Source: Paenibacillus glycanilyticus (lineage in GTDB: Bacteria > Bacillota > Bacilli > Paenibacillales > Paenibacillaceae). From it: a DNA stretch of 64,000 nt. Below the pieces are notes generated by a model. It saw nothing but the letters and a program-made list of their open reading frames with translations, was not told the origin of the DNA and made no database searches. The position numbers were made by a program, and so were the translations under genes. Of this stretch, positions 16,431 through 24,126 are shown piece after piece (position 1 is the stretch's first letter; the number at the start of each line of letters is the position of its first letter). Location: assembly GCF_023715145.1 (NCBI RefSeq), contig NZ_JAMBNP010000005.1, forward strand, positions 1-64,000, in the 5' to 3' direction.

Positions 16431-16446
16431 GTACGCGTGTACATTA
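16427..16446. promoter_or_regulatory. operator palindrome, probable LacI-family binding site
   Basis: Arms TAATGTAC and GTACATTA around the centre GCGT, overlapping the -10 box. An 8-bp-arm palindrome directly in front of a LacI-family gene is the usual autoregulatory arrangement. The asymmetric centre (GCGT) is the only departure from perfect symmetry. Confidence 0.75.
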
Positions 16447-16490
16447 CAGGAATGACAGCAGCAAAGTTGTCTTATGATTAACGTTTTAAC

Positions 16491-16496
16491 AGGAGG
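16491..16496 (+). promoter_or_regulatory. Shine-Dalgarno deciding an ATC start
   Basis: AGGAGG lies 9 bases before ATC 16506. Between the in-frame stop at 16479 and the helix-turn-helix there is no ATG, GTG or TTG, so a non-standard start is required for an intact DNA-binding domain. Confidence 0.7.
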
Positions 16497-16505
16497 CTGC
16501 CGACT

Positions 16506-17510
16506 ATCAGCAGGAAAGAAGTAGCGAAGCTGGCGGGGGTATCGGAAGCAACGGTATCCCGGGTTCTAAACAACGTAGGGCCGATTAAGGAAGAGACTCG
16601 GGTTCGTGTGCTGGAAGCAGCCAAAGAGCTGGGTTATGTGCCCAATGCGCTGGCGCAGCGTTTTGCCAGGAGGAAAAGCGGTAACGTTGGCGTTATTCTG
16701 CCGTTTGTTCCGAAGGTGCATTTGTTCTCGACGTATTATTTCGCTGAGATCTTGAGCGGAATTGGCGAGGCGGCGAAGGCCTGCAATTATGATCTGCTCC
16801 TGATCTTCCGGGAGCCGGACGGCGCGAGGGATTACGCGAAGCTGTTCCGGACACAGAAGGTGGATGCCTGCATCGTTCTTGGCGCTCAAAATGTCGCCGA
16901 GGAGCGGGCTGCATTAGCAGAGCTGCAAGAGGAAGGTTCTCCGTTCTGCCTGGTGAACCAGCGCTTTGATGATGAAGGTTATTTGACCGTCGATGCGGAT
17001 CACGAGTCGGGAAGTTACGCGGCTGTGCAGCACCTGATTGCAAGCGGCTTCAAGCGGATTGCCTTCCTGAATGGTCCAAGCGCGTTCTCCAGCAGCGGCG
17101 ACCGGCTAGCCGGTTATGAGCGGGCTCTCTCGGAAGCGGGAATGACGCTTGATAACGAGAGAATCTTCACCGGGAATTACAGCAGGAAAAGCGGGTTTGA
17201 AGCGGCGGCACAAATGGCCGAGAGCATTAAGAACAAGGAGATTGACGCTGTCTTTGCGGCGAATGACAGGATGGCGATTGGGCTGATGGACGGCCTTCGG
17301 GAGTACGGCATTGAGGCAGGCAAGGATTACGGCCTAATTGGTTACGATGACTCGGACAGCTCCAGAATCGTAAGTCCAAAGCTGTCGACGGTAGCGGTTC
17401 CATTTTATGAAATGGGGCGCAGGGCAGCGATGAAGCTGCTTGCATCGGAATCCGAAGAGCATGGGAACACGATTCTACCCGTTCAGTTACTTAAGCGAGA
17501 AACCACATAA
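16506..17510 (+). CDS. LacI-family transcriptional regulator, probable ATC start
   Basis: 334 residues from ATC 16506, normal for LacI/GalR proteins. The helix-turn-helix (SRKEVAKLAGVSEATVSRVL) starts at residue 2, followed by hinge and periplasmic-binding-protein-like effector domain (ligand probably a sugar). Starting at the first standard codon, GTG 16608, would remove the whole helix-turn-helix, so the ATC is proposed as initiator; AGGAGG is 9 bases upstream. The next genes encode two Gfo/Idh/MocA oxidoreductases and a ThuA protein, so the effector is probably a sugar or polyol metabolite handled by them. It should repress its own operon through the palindrome at 16427-16446. Confidence 0.88.
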   Translation: MSRKEVAKLAGVSEATVSRVLNNVGPIKEETRVRVLEAAKELGYVPNALAQRFARRKSGNVGVILPFVPKVHLFSTYYFAEILSGIGEAAKACNYDLLLIFREPDGARDYAKLFRTQKVDACIVLGAQNVAEERAALAELQEEGSPFCLVNQRFDDEGYLTVDADHESGSYAAVQHLIASGFKRIAFLNGPSAFSSSGDRLAGYERALSEAGMTLDNERIFTGNYSRKSGFEAAAQMAESIKNKEIDAVFAANDRMAIGLMDGLREYGIEAGKDYGLIGYDDSDSSRIVSPKLSTVAVPFYEMGRRAAMKLLASESEEHGNTILPVQLLKRETT

Positions 17511-17539
17511 TTATATATTCGAGAGGCGGTAGTGAAAGA

Positions 17540-18709
17540 ATGAGCAAACTTCGTGTCGGAATGGTTGGCTATAAATTTATGGGCAAGGCCCACAGCAATG
17601 CGTACCGCGCGCTGCCGATGTTTTTCCCGGAGACGGCGGTCCTTCCCGAAATGACGGCAATCTGCGGCCGTGATCCGGTTGGGCTCGAGAAGGCCCGCGC
17701 GCAGTTCGGCTGGCAAAGCAGCGAGACGGATTGGCGCAAGCTTGTCGCGCGCGAAGACATCGACCTAATCGATATTAACGCGCCAAGCGATGCCCATAAG
17801 GAAATTACGATTGCCGCAGCGGAAGCAGGCAAGCATCTGTTCTGCGAGAAGCCATTGGCGTTGACATTGGAAGATGCGAATGAAATGCTGGTTGCTGCCG
17901 AAAAAGCCGGCGTGAAGCATATGGTTGGCTTTAACTACCGCTTTGCTCCCGCCGTGCAGCTTGCGAAGAAGCTCATCTCGGAAGGCCGCATCGGCAAAAT
18001 CCATCATTTCCGCGCGGTATTCCTGCAGGATTGGATTCTTGATCCGGAATTCCCGCTTGTATGGCGGCTGAAGAAGGAAATCGCCGGTTCCGGCTCGCAT
18101 GGAGACCTGGGCGCTCACTTGATTGATATGGCTCGTTTCCTCGTAGGCGAGTTCAAGGAAGTGATCGGGATGGAAGAGACCTTCGTGAAGGAGCGTCCGA
18201 TCTCCGAATCCATGACGGGGCTTAGCGCAACTAAGAGCGGTGCGGATGCGCCCCGCGGCGAAGTAACGGTTGACGATGCAACGCTGTTCCTGACCCGATT
18301 CGAGAATGGCGCGCTGGGCAGCTTTGAAGCGACACGCTTCGCCGCTGGCCATCGTTGTACGAATGCCTTCGAGATTAACGGCAGCAAAGGAAGCATTAAG
18401 TTCGACTTTGAGCGGATGAACGAGCTGGAAGTCTACTTCACCGAGGATGCGGACGATGTACAGGGCTTCCGCCGCGTGCTTGCTACAGACGCTTCACATG
18501 CTTACATGGATGCCTGGTGGCCGGCTGGCCACACGATCGGTTACGAGCATACCTTCACGCATGAAGTGCATGAGCTGATGACGGCTATCGCGGAAGACCG
18601 CCAGCCGGTGCCTAACTTCCATGACGGCGTGAGATGCCAAGAGGTGCTTGTCGCGGTTGAACGTTCGATTGCGGAACGCCGCTGGGTTGCATTGAAAGAG
18701 TTTCAATAA
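17540..18709 (+). CDS. Gfo/Idh/MocA-family oxidoreductase (first)
   Basis: 389 residues. The N-terminal NAD(P)-binding Rossmann domain begins RVGMVGYKFMGKAHSNAYRA, with the usual G-x-x-G-x-x-x pattern partly altered (GYKFMG). The conserved E-K-P of the family is in FCEKPLAL, and the C-terminal alpha/beta substrate domain contains GSHGDLGAHLIDMARFL. Such enzymes oxidise or reduce sugars, inositols or similar polyols. The gene lies 29 bases after the LacI regulator and 30 bases before the ThuA gene, in the same unit. GAGAGGCGG precedes ATG 17540. The substrate is not readable from sequence. Confidence 0.92.
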   Translation: MSKLRVGMVGYKFMGKAHSNAYRALPMFFPETAVLPEMTAICGRDPVGLEKARAQFGWQSSETDWRKLVAREDIDLIDINAPSDAHKEITIAAAEAGKHLFCEKPLALTLEDANEMLVAAEKAGVKHMVGFNYRFAPAVQLAKKLISEGRIGKIHHFRAVFLQDWILDPEFPLVWRLKKEIAGSGSHGDLGAHLIDMARFLVGEFKEVIGMEETFVKERPISESMTGLSATKSGADAPRGEVTVDDATLFLTRFENGALGSFEATRFAAGHRCTNAFEINGSKGSIKFDFERMNELEVYFTEDADDVQGFRRVLATDASHAYMDAWWPAGHTIGYEHTFTHEVHELMTAIAEDRQPVPNFHDGVRCQEVLVAVERSIAERRWVALKEFQ

Positions 18710-18739
18710 TTCCGATAGCAGAGGAGATCAACGAAGACG

Positions 18740-19435
18740 ATGAGAAAAGCGCTAATCGTATGGGGCGGCTGGGACGGCCATCAGCCGAAGGAAGTTGCTG
18801 GGATTTTTGAAGAGGTTCTCTTGAAGGAAGGCTTCGAGGTTGAAGTATCGGATACGCTGGACGCATTCGCGGACGGAGAGAAGCTCAAAGGACTCGATCT
18901 GATCGTACCGATCTGGACGATGGATAAGATTAAGCCGGAATATGTGCAAAACGTATCGGAGGCTGTTCAAAACGGCGTTGGACTAGCAGGCTGCCATGGC
19001 GGCATGTGCGACGCATTCCGCGAAAATGTAGATTGGCAGTTCATGACCGGCGGCCAATGGGTAGCGCATCCGGGCAATGACGGAACGAATTACACCGTTA
19101 ACATTAAGCACAGCTCCAGTCCGCTGACGCAAGACATTGAGGACTTTGAAGTAAGCTCCGAACAGTATTACTTGCATGTGGATCCGGCCGTTGAAGTACT
19201 GGCTACAACGCGCTTCCCCGTCACATCCGGTCCGCATTCCCTGAATAAAGCGGTGGATATGCCGGTTGCCTGGACGAAGCGCTGGGGCGTGGGCCGCGTG
19301 TATTATAACTCGCTTGGCCATCAAGCCAACATTATCGATATTCCAGTCGTGAAGGAAATGATGCGCCGGGGGTTCGTCTGGTGCGCAGAAGGAAAAACCG
19401 CAGCGGTAAACGGAGGGACTCACGCTCATGCATAA
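18740..19435 (+). CDS. ThuA-like domain protein
   Basis: 231 residues with the ThuA fold (class I glutamine-amidotransferase-like): KALIVWGGWDGHQPKEVAGI at the N terminus, the turn GLAGCHGGMCDAF in the middle and GRVYYNSLGHQ near the C terminus. ThuA proteins accompany sugar oxidoreductases in trehalose/sucrose and related disaccharide catabolism; an isomerase-type role on 3-keto sugars has been proposed for some families. It is flanked by two Gfo/Idh/MocA dehydrogenases, and its end overlaps the second by 8 bases, so they are translationally coupled. GAGGAGA precedes the ATG. Confidence 0.9.
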   Translation: MRKALIVWGGWDGHQPKEVAGIFEEVLLKEGFEVEVSDTLDAFADGEKLKGLDLIVPIWTMDKIKPEYVQNVSEAVQNGVGLAGCHGGMCDAFRENVDWQFMTGGQWVAHPGNDGTNYTVNIKHSSSPLTQDIEDFEVSSEQYYLHVDPAVEVLATTRFPVTSGPHSLNKAVDMPVAWTKRWGVGRVYYNSLGHQANIIDIPVVKEMMRRGFVWCAEGKTAAVNGGTHAHA

Positions 19436-20528
19436 GCTAAAGGTCGGCGTTATCGGAACAGGCAATATCAGCAGCGCATACTTAAACAACGGTACAAAGT
19501 TCGACTCGATGGAAATCGTCGCTTGCGCGGACTTGGACGTAGCGCGCGCCAAAGCAAAAGCCGAGGAATTCGGAATCCGCGGCTGCTCGGTTGAAGAGCT
19601 TCTCGCTGATCCGGAGATTGGGATGGTCATTAACCTGACAATCCCGCAGGCTCATGCGGCGGTTTGTCTGCAGGCGCTTGAAGCCGGCAAGCATGTGTAC
19701 GTGGAGAAGCCGTTTACGGTAACCCGCGAAGAAGCGCAAGCCGTGCTTGAGCTTGCCGCACGCAAAGGACTGCTTGTTGGCAGCGCGCCTGACACCTTCC
19801 TTGGCGGCGGTATTCAGACCAGCATCAAGCTGATCGAAGACGGCTGGATTGGTACTCCCATTGGCGCAACGGCGTTTATGATGTCAGGCGGTCATGAAAG
19901 CTGGCATCCGGCGCCAGAGTTCTATTACCAGAAGGGCGGCGGCCCGATGTTTGATATGGGTCCCTACTACCTGACGGCAATGGTTGCTATGCTTGGACCA
20001 ATCAGCCGCGTTACGGGCATGGCTCGCGCTTCGTTCCCTGAACGGACGATTACCAGCCAACCGAAGTTTGGGGAAAAGATTCAGGTTGAGGTTCCGACTC
20101 ACGTTGCGGGCATCATCGAATTTGCATCCGGTCCCATTGGCACCATTCTGCAAAGCTTTGACGTGAAGGGCGGCTCCACCTTGCCGCGTATCGAAGTATA
20201 CGGCAGCGCTGGAACCCTGCTTGTTCCGGATCCGAATACATTCGGAGGTCCAATCCAGTTCAAACGCGCCGGTTCGCATGAGTGGTCCGATATTCCGCTT
20301 GTGTATCCGAATACGGACAACGTGCGCGGACTAGGCGCTGCCGATCTTGCTAAAGCGGCGCTCTCCGGACGCAAAGCGCGTCCTAGCGGCGAACTTGCTT
20401 ATCATGTACTGGAAGCGATGCACGGATTCTTCGATGCTGCGGAGCAAGGTGCGCATTATACGATGAAGAGCACCTGCGACAAGCCGGCGCCATTTACGCT
20501 TGGCCTCCGACCAAACAGCTTGGACTAA
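19428..20528 (+). CDS. Gfo/Idh/MocA-family oxidoreductase (second)
   Basis: 366 residues with the N-terminal Rossmann motif KVGVIGTGNISSAYLNN, the conserved VEKPFTVT, and a C-terminal domain with KGGGPMFDMGPYYLTAMVAM. It is quite different from the dehydrogenase at 17540, so the two are probably successive or alternative steps rather than a recent duplication. It overlaps the ThuA gene by 8 bases. A terminator follows directly. Cytoplasmic, NAD(P)-dependent; substrate unknown. Confidence 0.93.
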   Translation: MHKLKVGVIGTGNISSAYLNNGTKFDSMEIVACADLDVARAKAKAEEFGIRGCSVEELLADPEIGMVINLTIPQAHAAVCLQALEAGKHVYVEKPFTVTREEAQAVLELAARKGLLVGSAPDTFLGGGIQTSIKLIEDGWIGTPIGATAFMMSGGHESWHPAPEFYYQKGGGPMFDMGPYYLTAMVAMLGPISRVTGMARASFPERTITSQPKFGEKIQVEVPTHVAGIIEFASGPIGTILQSFDVKGGSTLPRIEVYGSAGTLLVPDPNTFGGPIQFKRAGSHEWSDIPLVYPNTDNVRGLGAADLAKAALSGRKARPSGELAYHVLEAMHGFFDAAEQGAHYTMKSTCDKPAPFTLGLRPNSLD

Positions 20529-20549
20529 TCCATATATACGGGCTTTATC

Positions 20550-20585
20550 TAGCTGGCGGGTATCCCGCCGGCTATTTTTTTTTTT
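20550..20585 (+). terminator. intrinsic terminator after the oxidoreductase operon
   Basis: TAGCTGGCGGG and CCCGCCGGCTA (one wobble pair) around the loop TAT, followed by more than ten T. Confidence 0.92.
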
Positions 20586-20659
20586 CGGCGAGACCCTCTT
20601 ATGAACGGTATAAAAATATGGTATCTTTTGGGGAGAAGCATGAAAGGGGTAATGGCCTG

Positions 20660-21862
20660 ATGACTGCTCAAACGCATAACGGAAGAATGCTTATCCGTAA
20701 TGGAATTGTGGTGCTTGAAGACCAGCTTGCTTCTGCAGCGATCGCCGTGAAGGACGGTATAATTGATGCGGTGCTGATAGACGAGGCATCCATTCAGCAA
20801 TATGAGCAGAGCTGCGGAGGTGAGCCTTTAACCCCTATTAATGCAGCAGGACGTTATATTCTCCCCGGGCTTATTGATATCCATAATGATGCTATCGAGA
20901 AAGAAGTACAGCCACGTCCCAATACGCTATTTCCGCTTACGATGTCCTTTTTGGAGTTCGAACGAAAAATGCCGCATCATGGCATTACCACGATGTATCA
21001 TTCCCTGTCGCTTGGCGTAGGGCTGAGCTTGCGTGGCGATCATCTGCTGACAGGAATGGTTGACGTGATTCATAACTACCGAAAGACACGTTCCGTTATC
21101 CGCAACAGAATCCATCTGCGGTACGAAGTATCTTATCTAGCCGGTTTTCCGATTGTTGAACGTTATATAAAAGAAGGCATGATTGATTATTTATCTTTTA
21201 TGGATCATTCTCCCGGTCAGGGACAGTACCGGGCACCGGGCTCCTTCGAGCGTTACGTTATGAAGAATCAGGGAGTTGGCGTTGAAGAAGTTCAGGTCAT
21301 TGTCGAAGAATTGTTGATGAGGAGAAACCAGATCGATTGGGAAAATCTACGTGAGCTTAGCCGGCTAGCCGGACAGCAGGGGATCAGGCTTGCCTCACAT
21401 GATGATGATTCCGTGGAGCAAGTGGAGAGGTCCAGGGGCTTTGGCATTTCGGTTACGGAATTCCCGATTAATATGGAAACAGCCAAGCATGCCGCGAAGT
21501 CTGGATTATTCGTATGCGTGGGGGCTCCAAACCTCGTCAGGGGAGGATCTCATGACCATAACCTTCGCGCGCTGGATGTGATTTTGGAAGAAGCGGGCTC
21601 CATCATTTGCTCGGATTATCACCCATCCTCCATGCTGACCGCAATCTTTATGCTTGCAGATCAAGGGATGATGGATTTACCGGGTGCGGTTCGTTTGGGT
21701 ACTCTTTATCCGGCGCAAGCGCTGGGGATTGCGGATCGCTATGGAGCGATTGCGCCGGGCAAAGCAGCTGATTTAATCCTTGTGGAGCAATATCAAGGTC
21801 ATCCATGGGTAACGCATACGATTGTTGGCGGAAAAACCGTCTACACGGCGGATGCGCATTAG
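20660..21862 (+). CDS. phnM: alpha-D-ribose 1-methylphosphonate 5-triphosphate diphosphatase
   Basis: 400 residues from ATG 20660, which AAAGGGG (20643-20649) serves; an in-frame ATG at 20618 is less likely. PhnM is an amidohydrolase of the C-P lyase pathway that removes diphosphate from ribosyl phosphonate triphosphate. Metal-ligand motifs are present: GLIDIHNDAIEK near the N terminus, ASHDDDS in the middle and CSDYHPSSM near the C terminus, matching PhnM rather than generic dihydroorotases. No other phn gene (phnG-L, phnCDE) is in the window, so this copy is an orphan and may act on a related metabolite. Its stop interlocks with that of sspI on the other strand. Confidence 0.9.
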   Translation: MTAQTHNGRMLIRNGIVVLEDQLASAAIAVKDGIIDAVLIDEASIQQYEQSCGGEPLTPINAAGRYILPGLIDIHNDAIEKEVQPRPNTLFPLTMSFLEFERKMPHHGITTMYHSLSLGVGLSLRGDHLLTGMVDVIHNYRKTRSVIRNRIHLRYEVSYLAGFPIVERYIKEGMIDYLSFMDHSPGQGQYRAPGSFERYVMKNQGVGVEEVQVIVEELLMRRNQIDWENLRELSRLAGQQGIRLASHDDDSVEQVERSRGFGISVTEFPINMETAKHAAKSGLFVCVGAPNLVRGGSHDHNLRALDVILEEAGSIICSDYHPSSMLTAIFMLADQGMMDLPGAVRLGTLYPAQALGIADRYGAIAPGKAADLILVEQYQGHPWVTHTIVGGKTVYTADAH

Positions 21863-22086
21863 GTCGCTGACGGCTTCGATTGCTGGAGCTTGGTATGAAG
21901 GACGTCAATGAGCTTTGCCTGCTCCTCGGCAGATATTCCCTTCCAGATCATCTCGAATAAAACACCAAGTCCGGGGAGCGTTTTCTCGTCATTGCCGATG
22001 GAATCTTCGATGACATCCTTCATTTCTTTCTTTGAGTTGTTTCGAACGTTGTTAATTATGGCTTGACGCAAATCCAGATTGATCAA
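21859..22086 (-). CDS. sspI: small acid-soluble spore protein I
   Basis: 75 residues from TTG at 22086 (read as Met, then INLDLRQAIINNV), chosen because TTGGAGGG lies 7 bases upstream and because SspI proteins start in this way; the frame stays open upstream to 22125. The conserved tail EKTLPGLGVLFEMIWKGIS is diagnostic for the SspI family. SspI is a minor spore-core protein made in the forespore. The stop codon TAA overlaps the TAG of phnM on the opposite strand (interlocked TTAG), so the two genes converge with no room for a terminator. Confidence 0.9.
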   Translation of the reverse strand: MINLDLRQAIINNVRNNSKKEMKDVIEDSIGNDEKTLPGLGVLFEMIWKGISAEEQAKLIDVLHTKLQQSKPSAT

Positions 22087-22123
22087 TCGGATTCCCTCCA
22101 AGTCTTCATGAAATCGTGACTTC

Positions 22124-22152
22124 ATTAATGTTTCCGACGAAGGCGATTTTCA
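22124..22152 (-). promoter_or_regulatory. candidate sigma-G promoter of sspI
   Basis: On the minus strand TGAAAA (22147-22152), a 16-base spacer and CATTAAT (22124-22130). It fits the sigma-G pattern and the expected forespore expression of sspI, with a leader of about 35 bases. A good TATAAT for the divergent ktrA-like gene lies close by at 22173-22178 on the plus strand. Confidence 0.45.
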
Positions 22153-22243
22153 TCCGAGCGCGGTGGATATGCTATAATAATCAGGATTAGGCAATATCGT
22201 AAACGCATCTTGCGGGCTTTGAAGGGAGTAGGATGAAACGAAA

Positions 22244-22909
22244 ATGGCCAAGAAACAGTTTGCAGTGATTGGCATGGGGCGGTTTGGCTCCAGCATTGCT
22301 TCTTCGCTCACGCATATGGGCTTTGAAGTACTGGCGATTGATGCGAGCGAGCAGCGCATTCAGGAAGCCATTAATCTCGTTACCCATGCGGTGTCGGCAG
22401 ATTCTACGGATGAGGAAGCCTTGCGGTCGCTTGGCATTCGCAACTTTGACGTAGTTGTCGTGGCGATTGGCGAAGATATTCAGGCGAGTATTCTGACTAC
22501 GCTTATTCTGAAGGATCTTGGCGTTAAGATGATCGTTGTAAAAGCTCAAAATGAGCTGCACGGCAAAGTGTTGACCAAGATAGGCGCGGACAAGGTTGTC
22601 TTCCCGGAACGGGACATGGGGCAACGGGTAGCGCATCATTTAATTTCTCCGAATATCCTGGAATATATTGAGATTTCGGAAGATCACAGCATTATCGATT
22701 TGAAAGCGCCGGAAGCCATGATCGGGAAGAGCCTGAAGCAGCTGGACATCCGGGCCAAGTTTAAATGCAACGTAATGGCGATCAAGACGCATGGACAAAT
22801 GAACATCGCGCCTTATGCGGATGACTTAATCCGTCCGGAGGACATTCTTGTTATCGTCGGGAAAAACTCGGATTTATCAAATTTAGAAATCGCTTATTCG
22901 GAAGGCTGA
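22244..22909 (+). CDS. KtrA/TrkA-type potassium channel regulatory subunit
   Basis: 221 residues: an RCK_N Rossmann domain (QFAVIGMGRFGSSIASSL, with the GxGxFG nucleotide motif) and an RCK_C domain (about 135-219, LKAPEAMIGKSLKQLDIR), the architecture of KtrA/KtrC. These cytoplasmic rings bind ATP/ADP and c-di-AMP and gate the KtrB/KtrD potassium channel. No ktrB/ktrD gene is in the window, so the partner is encoded elsewhere and the call between KtrA and KtrC is left open. The upstream gap (118 bases) is too short for a ydaO-type c-di-AMP riboswitch. The next gene starts 8 bases downstream. Confidence 0.92.
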   Translation: MAKKQFAVIGMGRFGSSIASSLTHMGFEVLAIDASEQRIQEAINLVTHAVSADSTDEEALRSLGIRNFDVVVVAIGEDIQASILTTLILKDLGVKMIVVKAQNELHGKVLTKIGADKVVFPERDMGQRVAHHLISPNILEYIEISEDHSIIDLKAPEAMIGKSLKQLDIRAKFKCNVMAIKTHGQMNIAPYADDLIRPEDILVIVGKNSDLSNLEIAYSEG

Positions 22910-22917
22910 TCGGATTT

Positions 22918-23712
22918 ATGAATCATTTATTGTTAACCTCTATTCAGAATGATCGGGTGAAGCAGTGGGCTTCCTTGCTCGATAAAAAGTACCGGGACCG
23001 GACCGGACAATTTATTATTGAAGGCGTACATTTGGTACAGGAGGCGTTCCGCTCTTCCGCCGCCGTCAAATGCGTGGTCTATAACGGAGAACGCGGAATT
23101 CCGCAGGAGCTCGAGATTTTTGCACGGGAGGGCAGCACGGAATGGGTGCAAGCGACCCCGCAGGTCATGGCGAAATGTACGGGGACGGATACACCGCCGC
23201 CGGTTTTTGCCGTGCTCGAGAAGATCAATCGGGATGACAATGCCTTATTCCGTGAAGGCGGCCTTGTTGTTGTTCTGGACGGAGTGCGCGACCCCGGCAA
23301 TGTCGGAACGATTATCCGCAGCGCGGATGCGGTTGGCGCGGACGCGGTAGTGCTCGGGAAGGGCAGCGTGGATCTGTATAACCCCAAGACGGTACGTTCG
23401 ACAATGGGCTCTCTGTTCCATCTGCCGATTATTGAGGCGGATCTGGCCGAGCTGCTGCCGGAGGCGCAGTCACGCGGGATCAAGCTTGTCGGGACAAGCC
23501 TGCAGGCCGCGCATACTTGTTATTCCTATGATTGGACGAGCAGCACCTGGCTCCTGATGGGCAATGAATCGGAAGGTTTGTCCGAAGCCGTGCGGCAGAC
23601 GGTAGATGAATCGGTCATCATTCCGATGCAGGGCGATGCGGAATCGCTTAATGTGGCGATGGCTTCTACGGTGCTTCTCTATGAAGCTTTGAGACAAAGA
23701 AAGTATAGTTGA
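22918..23712 (+). CDS. TrmH/SpoU-family RNA 2'-O-methyltransferase
   Basis: 264 residues: an N-terminal RNA-binding domain (LTSIQNDRVKQWASLLDKKY) and a SPOUT methyltransferase knot with motif 1 (VLDGVRDPGNVGTIIRSADA), motif 2 (WLLMGNESEGLS) and motif 3 (IPMQGDAESLNVAMASTVLL). It is the RlmB/YsgA type, methylating a ribose in rRNA or tRNA using S-adenosylmethionine. Genes of this type often precede pheST; here a terminator follows instead. Co-transcribed with the ktrA-like gene (8-base gap). The specific RNA position is not known. Confidence 0.93.
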   Translation: MNHLLLTSIQNDRVKQWASLLDKKYRDRTGQFIIEGVHLVQEAFRSSAAVKCVVYNGERGIPQELEIFAREGSTEWVQATPQVMAKCTGTDTPPPVFAVLEKINRDDNALFREGGLVVVLDGVRDPGNVGTIIRSADAVGADAVVLGKGSVDLYNPKTVRSTMGSLFHLPIIEADLAELLPEAQSRGIKLVGTSLQAAHTCYSYDWTSSTWLLMGNESEGLSEAVRQTVDESVIIPMQGDAESLNVAMASTVLLYEALRQRKYS

Positions 23713-23733
23713 AATTAAGTCTAAAAAAAGAGG

Positions 23734-23787
23734 AAAGACTGAAGCCTGGTTGATGAGTTTTCCAACCAGTTCTTCAGTCTTTTTTAT
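23734..23787 (+). terminator. intrinsic terminator after the RNA methyltransferase
   Basis: AAAGACTGAAG pairs with CTTCAGTCTTT; an inner CTGGTTG...CAACCAG lengthens the stem; a run of T follows. Confidence 0.9.
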
Positions 23788-23875
23788 TTATCTCTCCATT
23801 CCTCGCTCTCTTCCTGCATTACCCTATCCTCTTACACAATCAATCTCTTACCATAAATCGGGTTATATTCTAAAA

Positions 23876-23934
23876 CTATTACCAAAAACAATTTAAGATA
23901 GTACATTTTGTAAGTTTTCCTCTGAAGGTAGAAT
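23876..23934 (+). promoter_or_regulatory. promoter element, copy A (enzyme operon)
   Basis: TATTACCAAA, then AGTACATTTT, a T-rich stretch and the -10 box TAGAAT (23929-23934). The layout repeats at 34434-34491 in front of the transporter operon. There is no good -35, so activation by a protein bound at TTACCAAA/AGTACATTTT is likely; the YesN-type regulator at 38204 is the obvious candidate. Distance from -10 to the first ATG is 45 bases in copy A and 44 in copy B. The rest of the gap 23788-23875 shows nothing recognisable. Confidence 0.6.
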
Positions 23935-23978
23935 GAGGGCATTAACCAAAAAATCAATGCGATAGGGAGATGAAAGAA

Positions 23979-24062
23979 ATGAAAGCGGTTTATCTGGCCC
24001 GTCGGAATGAAGGGGGGACGCACTTCTGCATTACTTGGGCGAATAGTCATGCCAGGTTTTAA
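23979..24062 (+). CDS. 27-codon leader ORF, possible remnant of a permease start
   Basis: ATG at 23979, preceded by GGGAGATGAAAGAA, encodes 27 residues (MKAVYLARRNEGG...) and stops at 24062. The start context and the first four codons (GAAATGAAAGCGGTTT) are the same as those of the permease gene at 34535, after which the sequences diverge. It is therefore either a fragment carried along when the promoter was duplicated or a translated leader of the enzyme operon. No function is proposed. Confidence 0.35.
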   Translation: MKAVYLARRNEGGTHFCITWANSHARF

Positions 24063-24126
24063 ACTTTTTCCTCTATGGCTTTGAGCCGAGTTATTACTAA
24101 TCATAGGAATCAAGGGAGGATTGTAA

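Noticed and set aside
23734..23787. Possible T-box or other leader because TrmH-type genes often precede pheST
   Set aside because: The hairpin has a T-run and no T-box sequence, and the next gene is a GH43 enzyme rather than pheST; it is a plain terminator.
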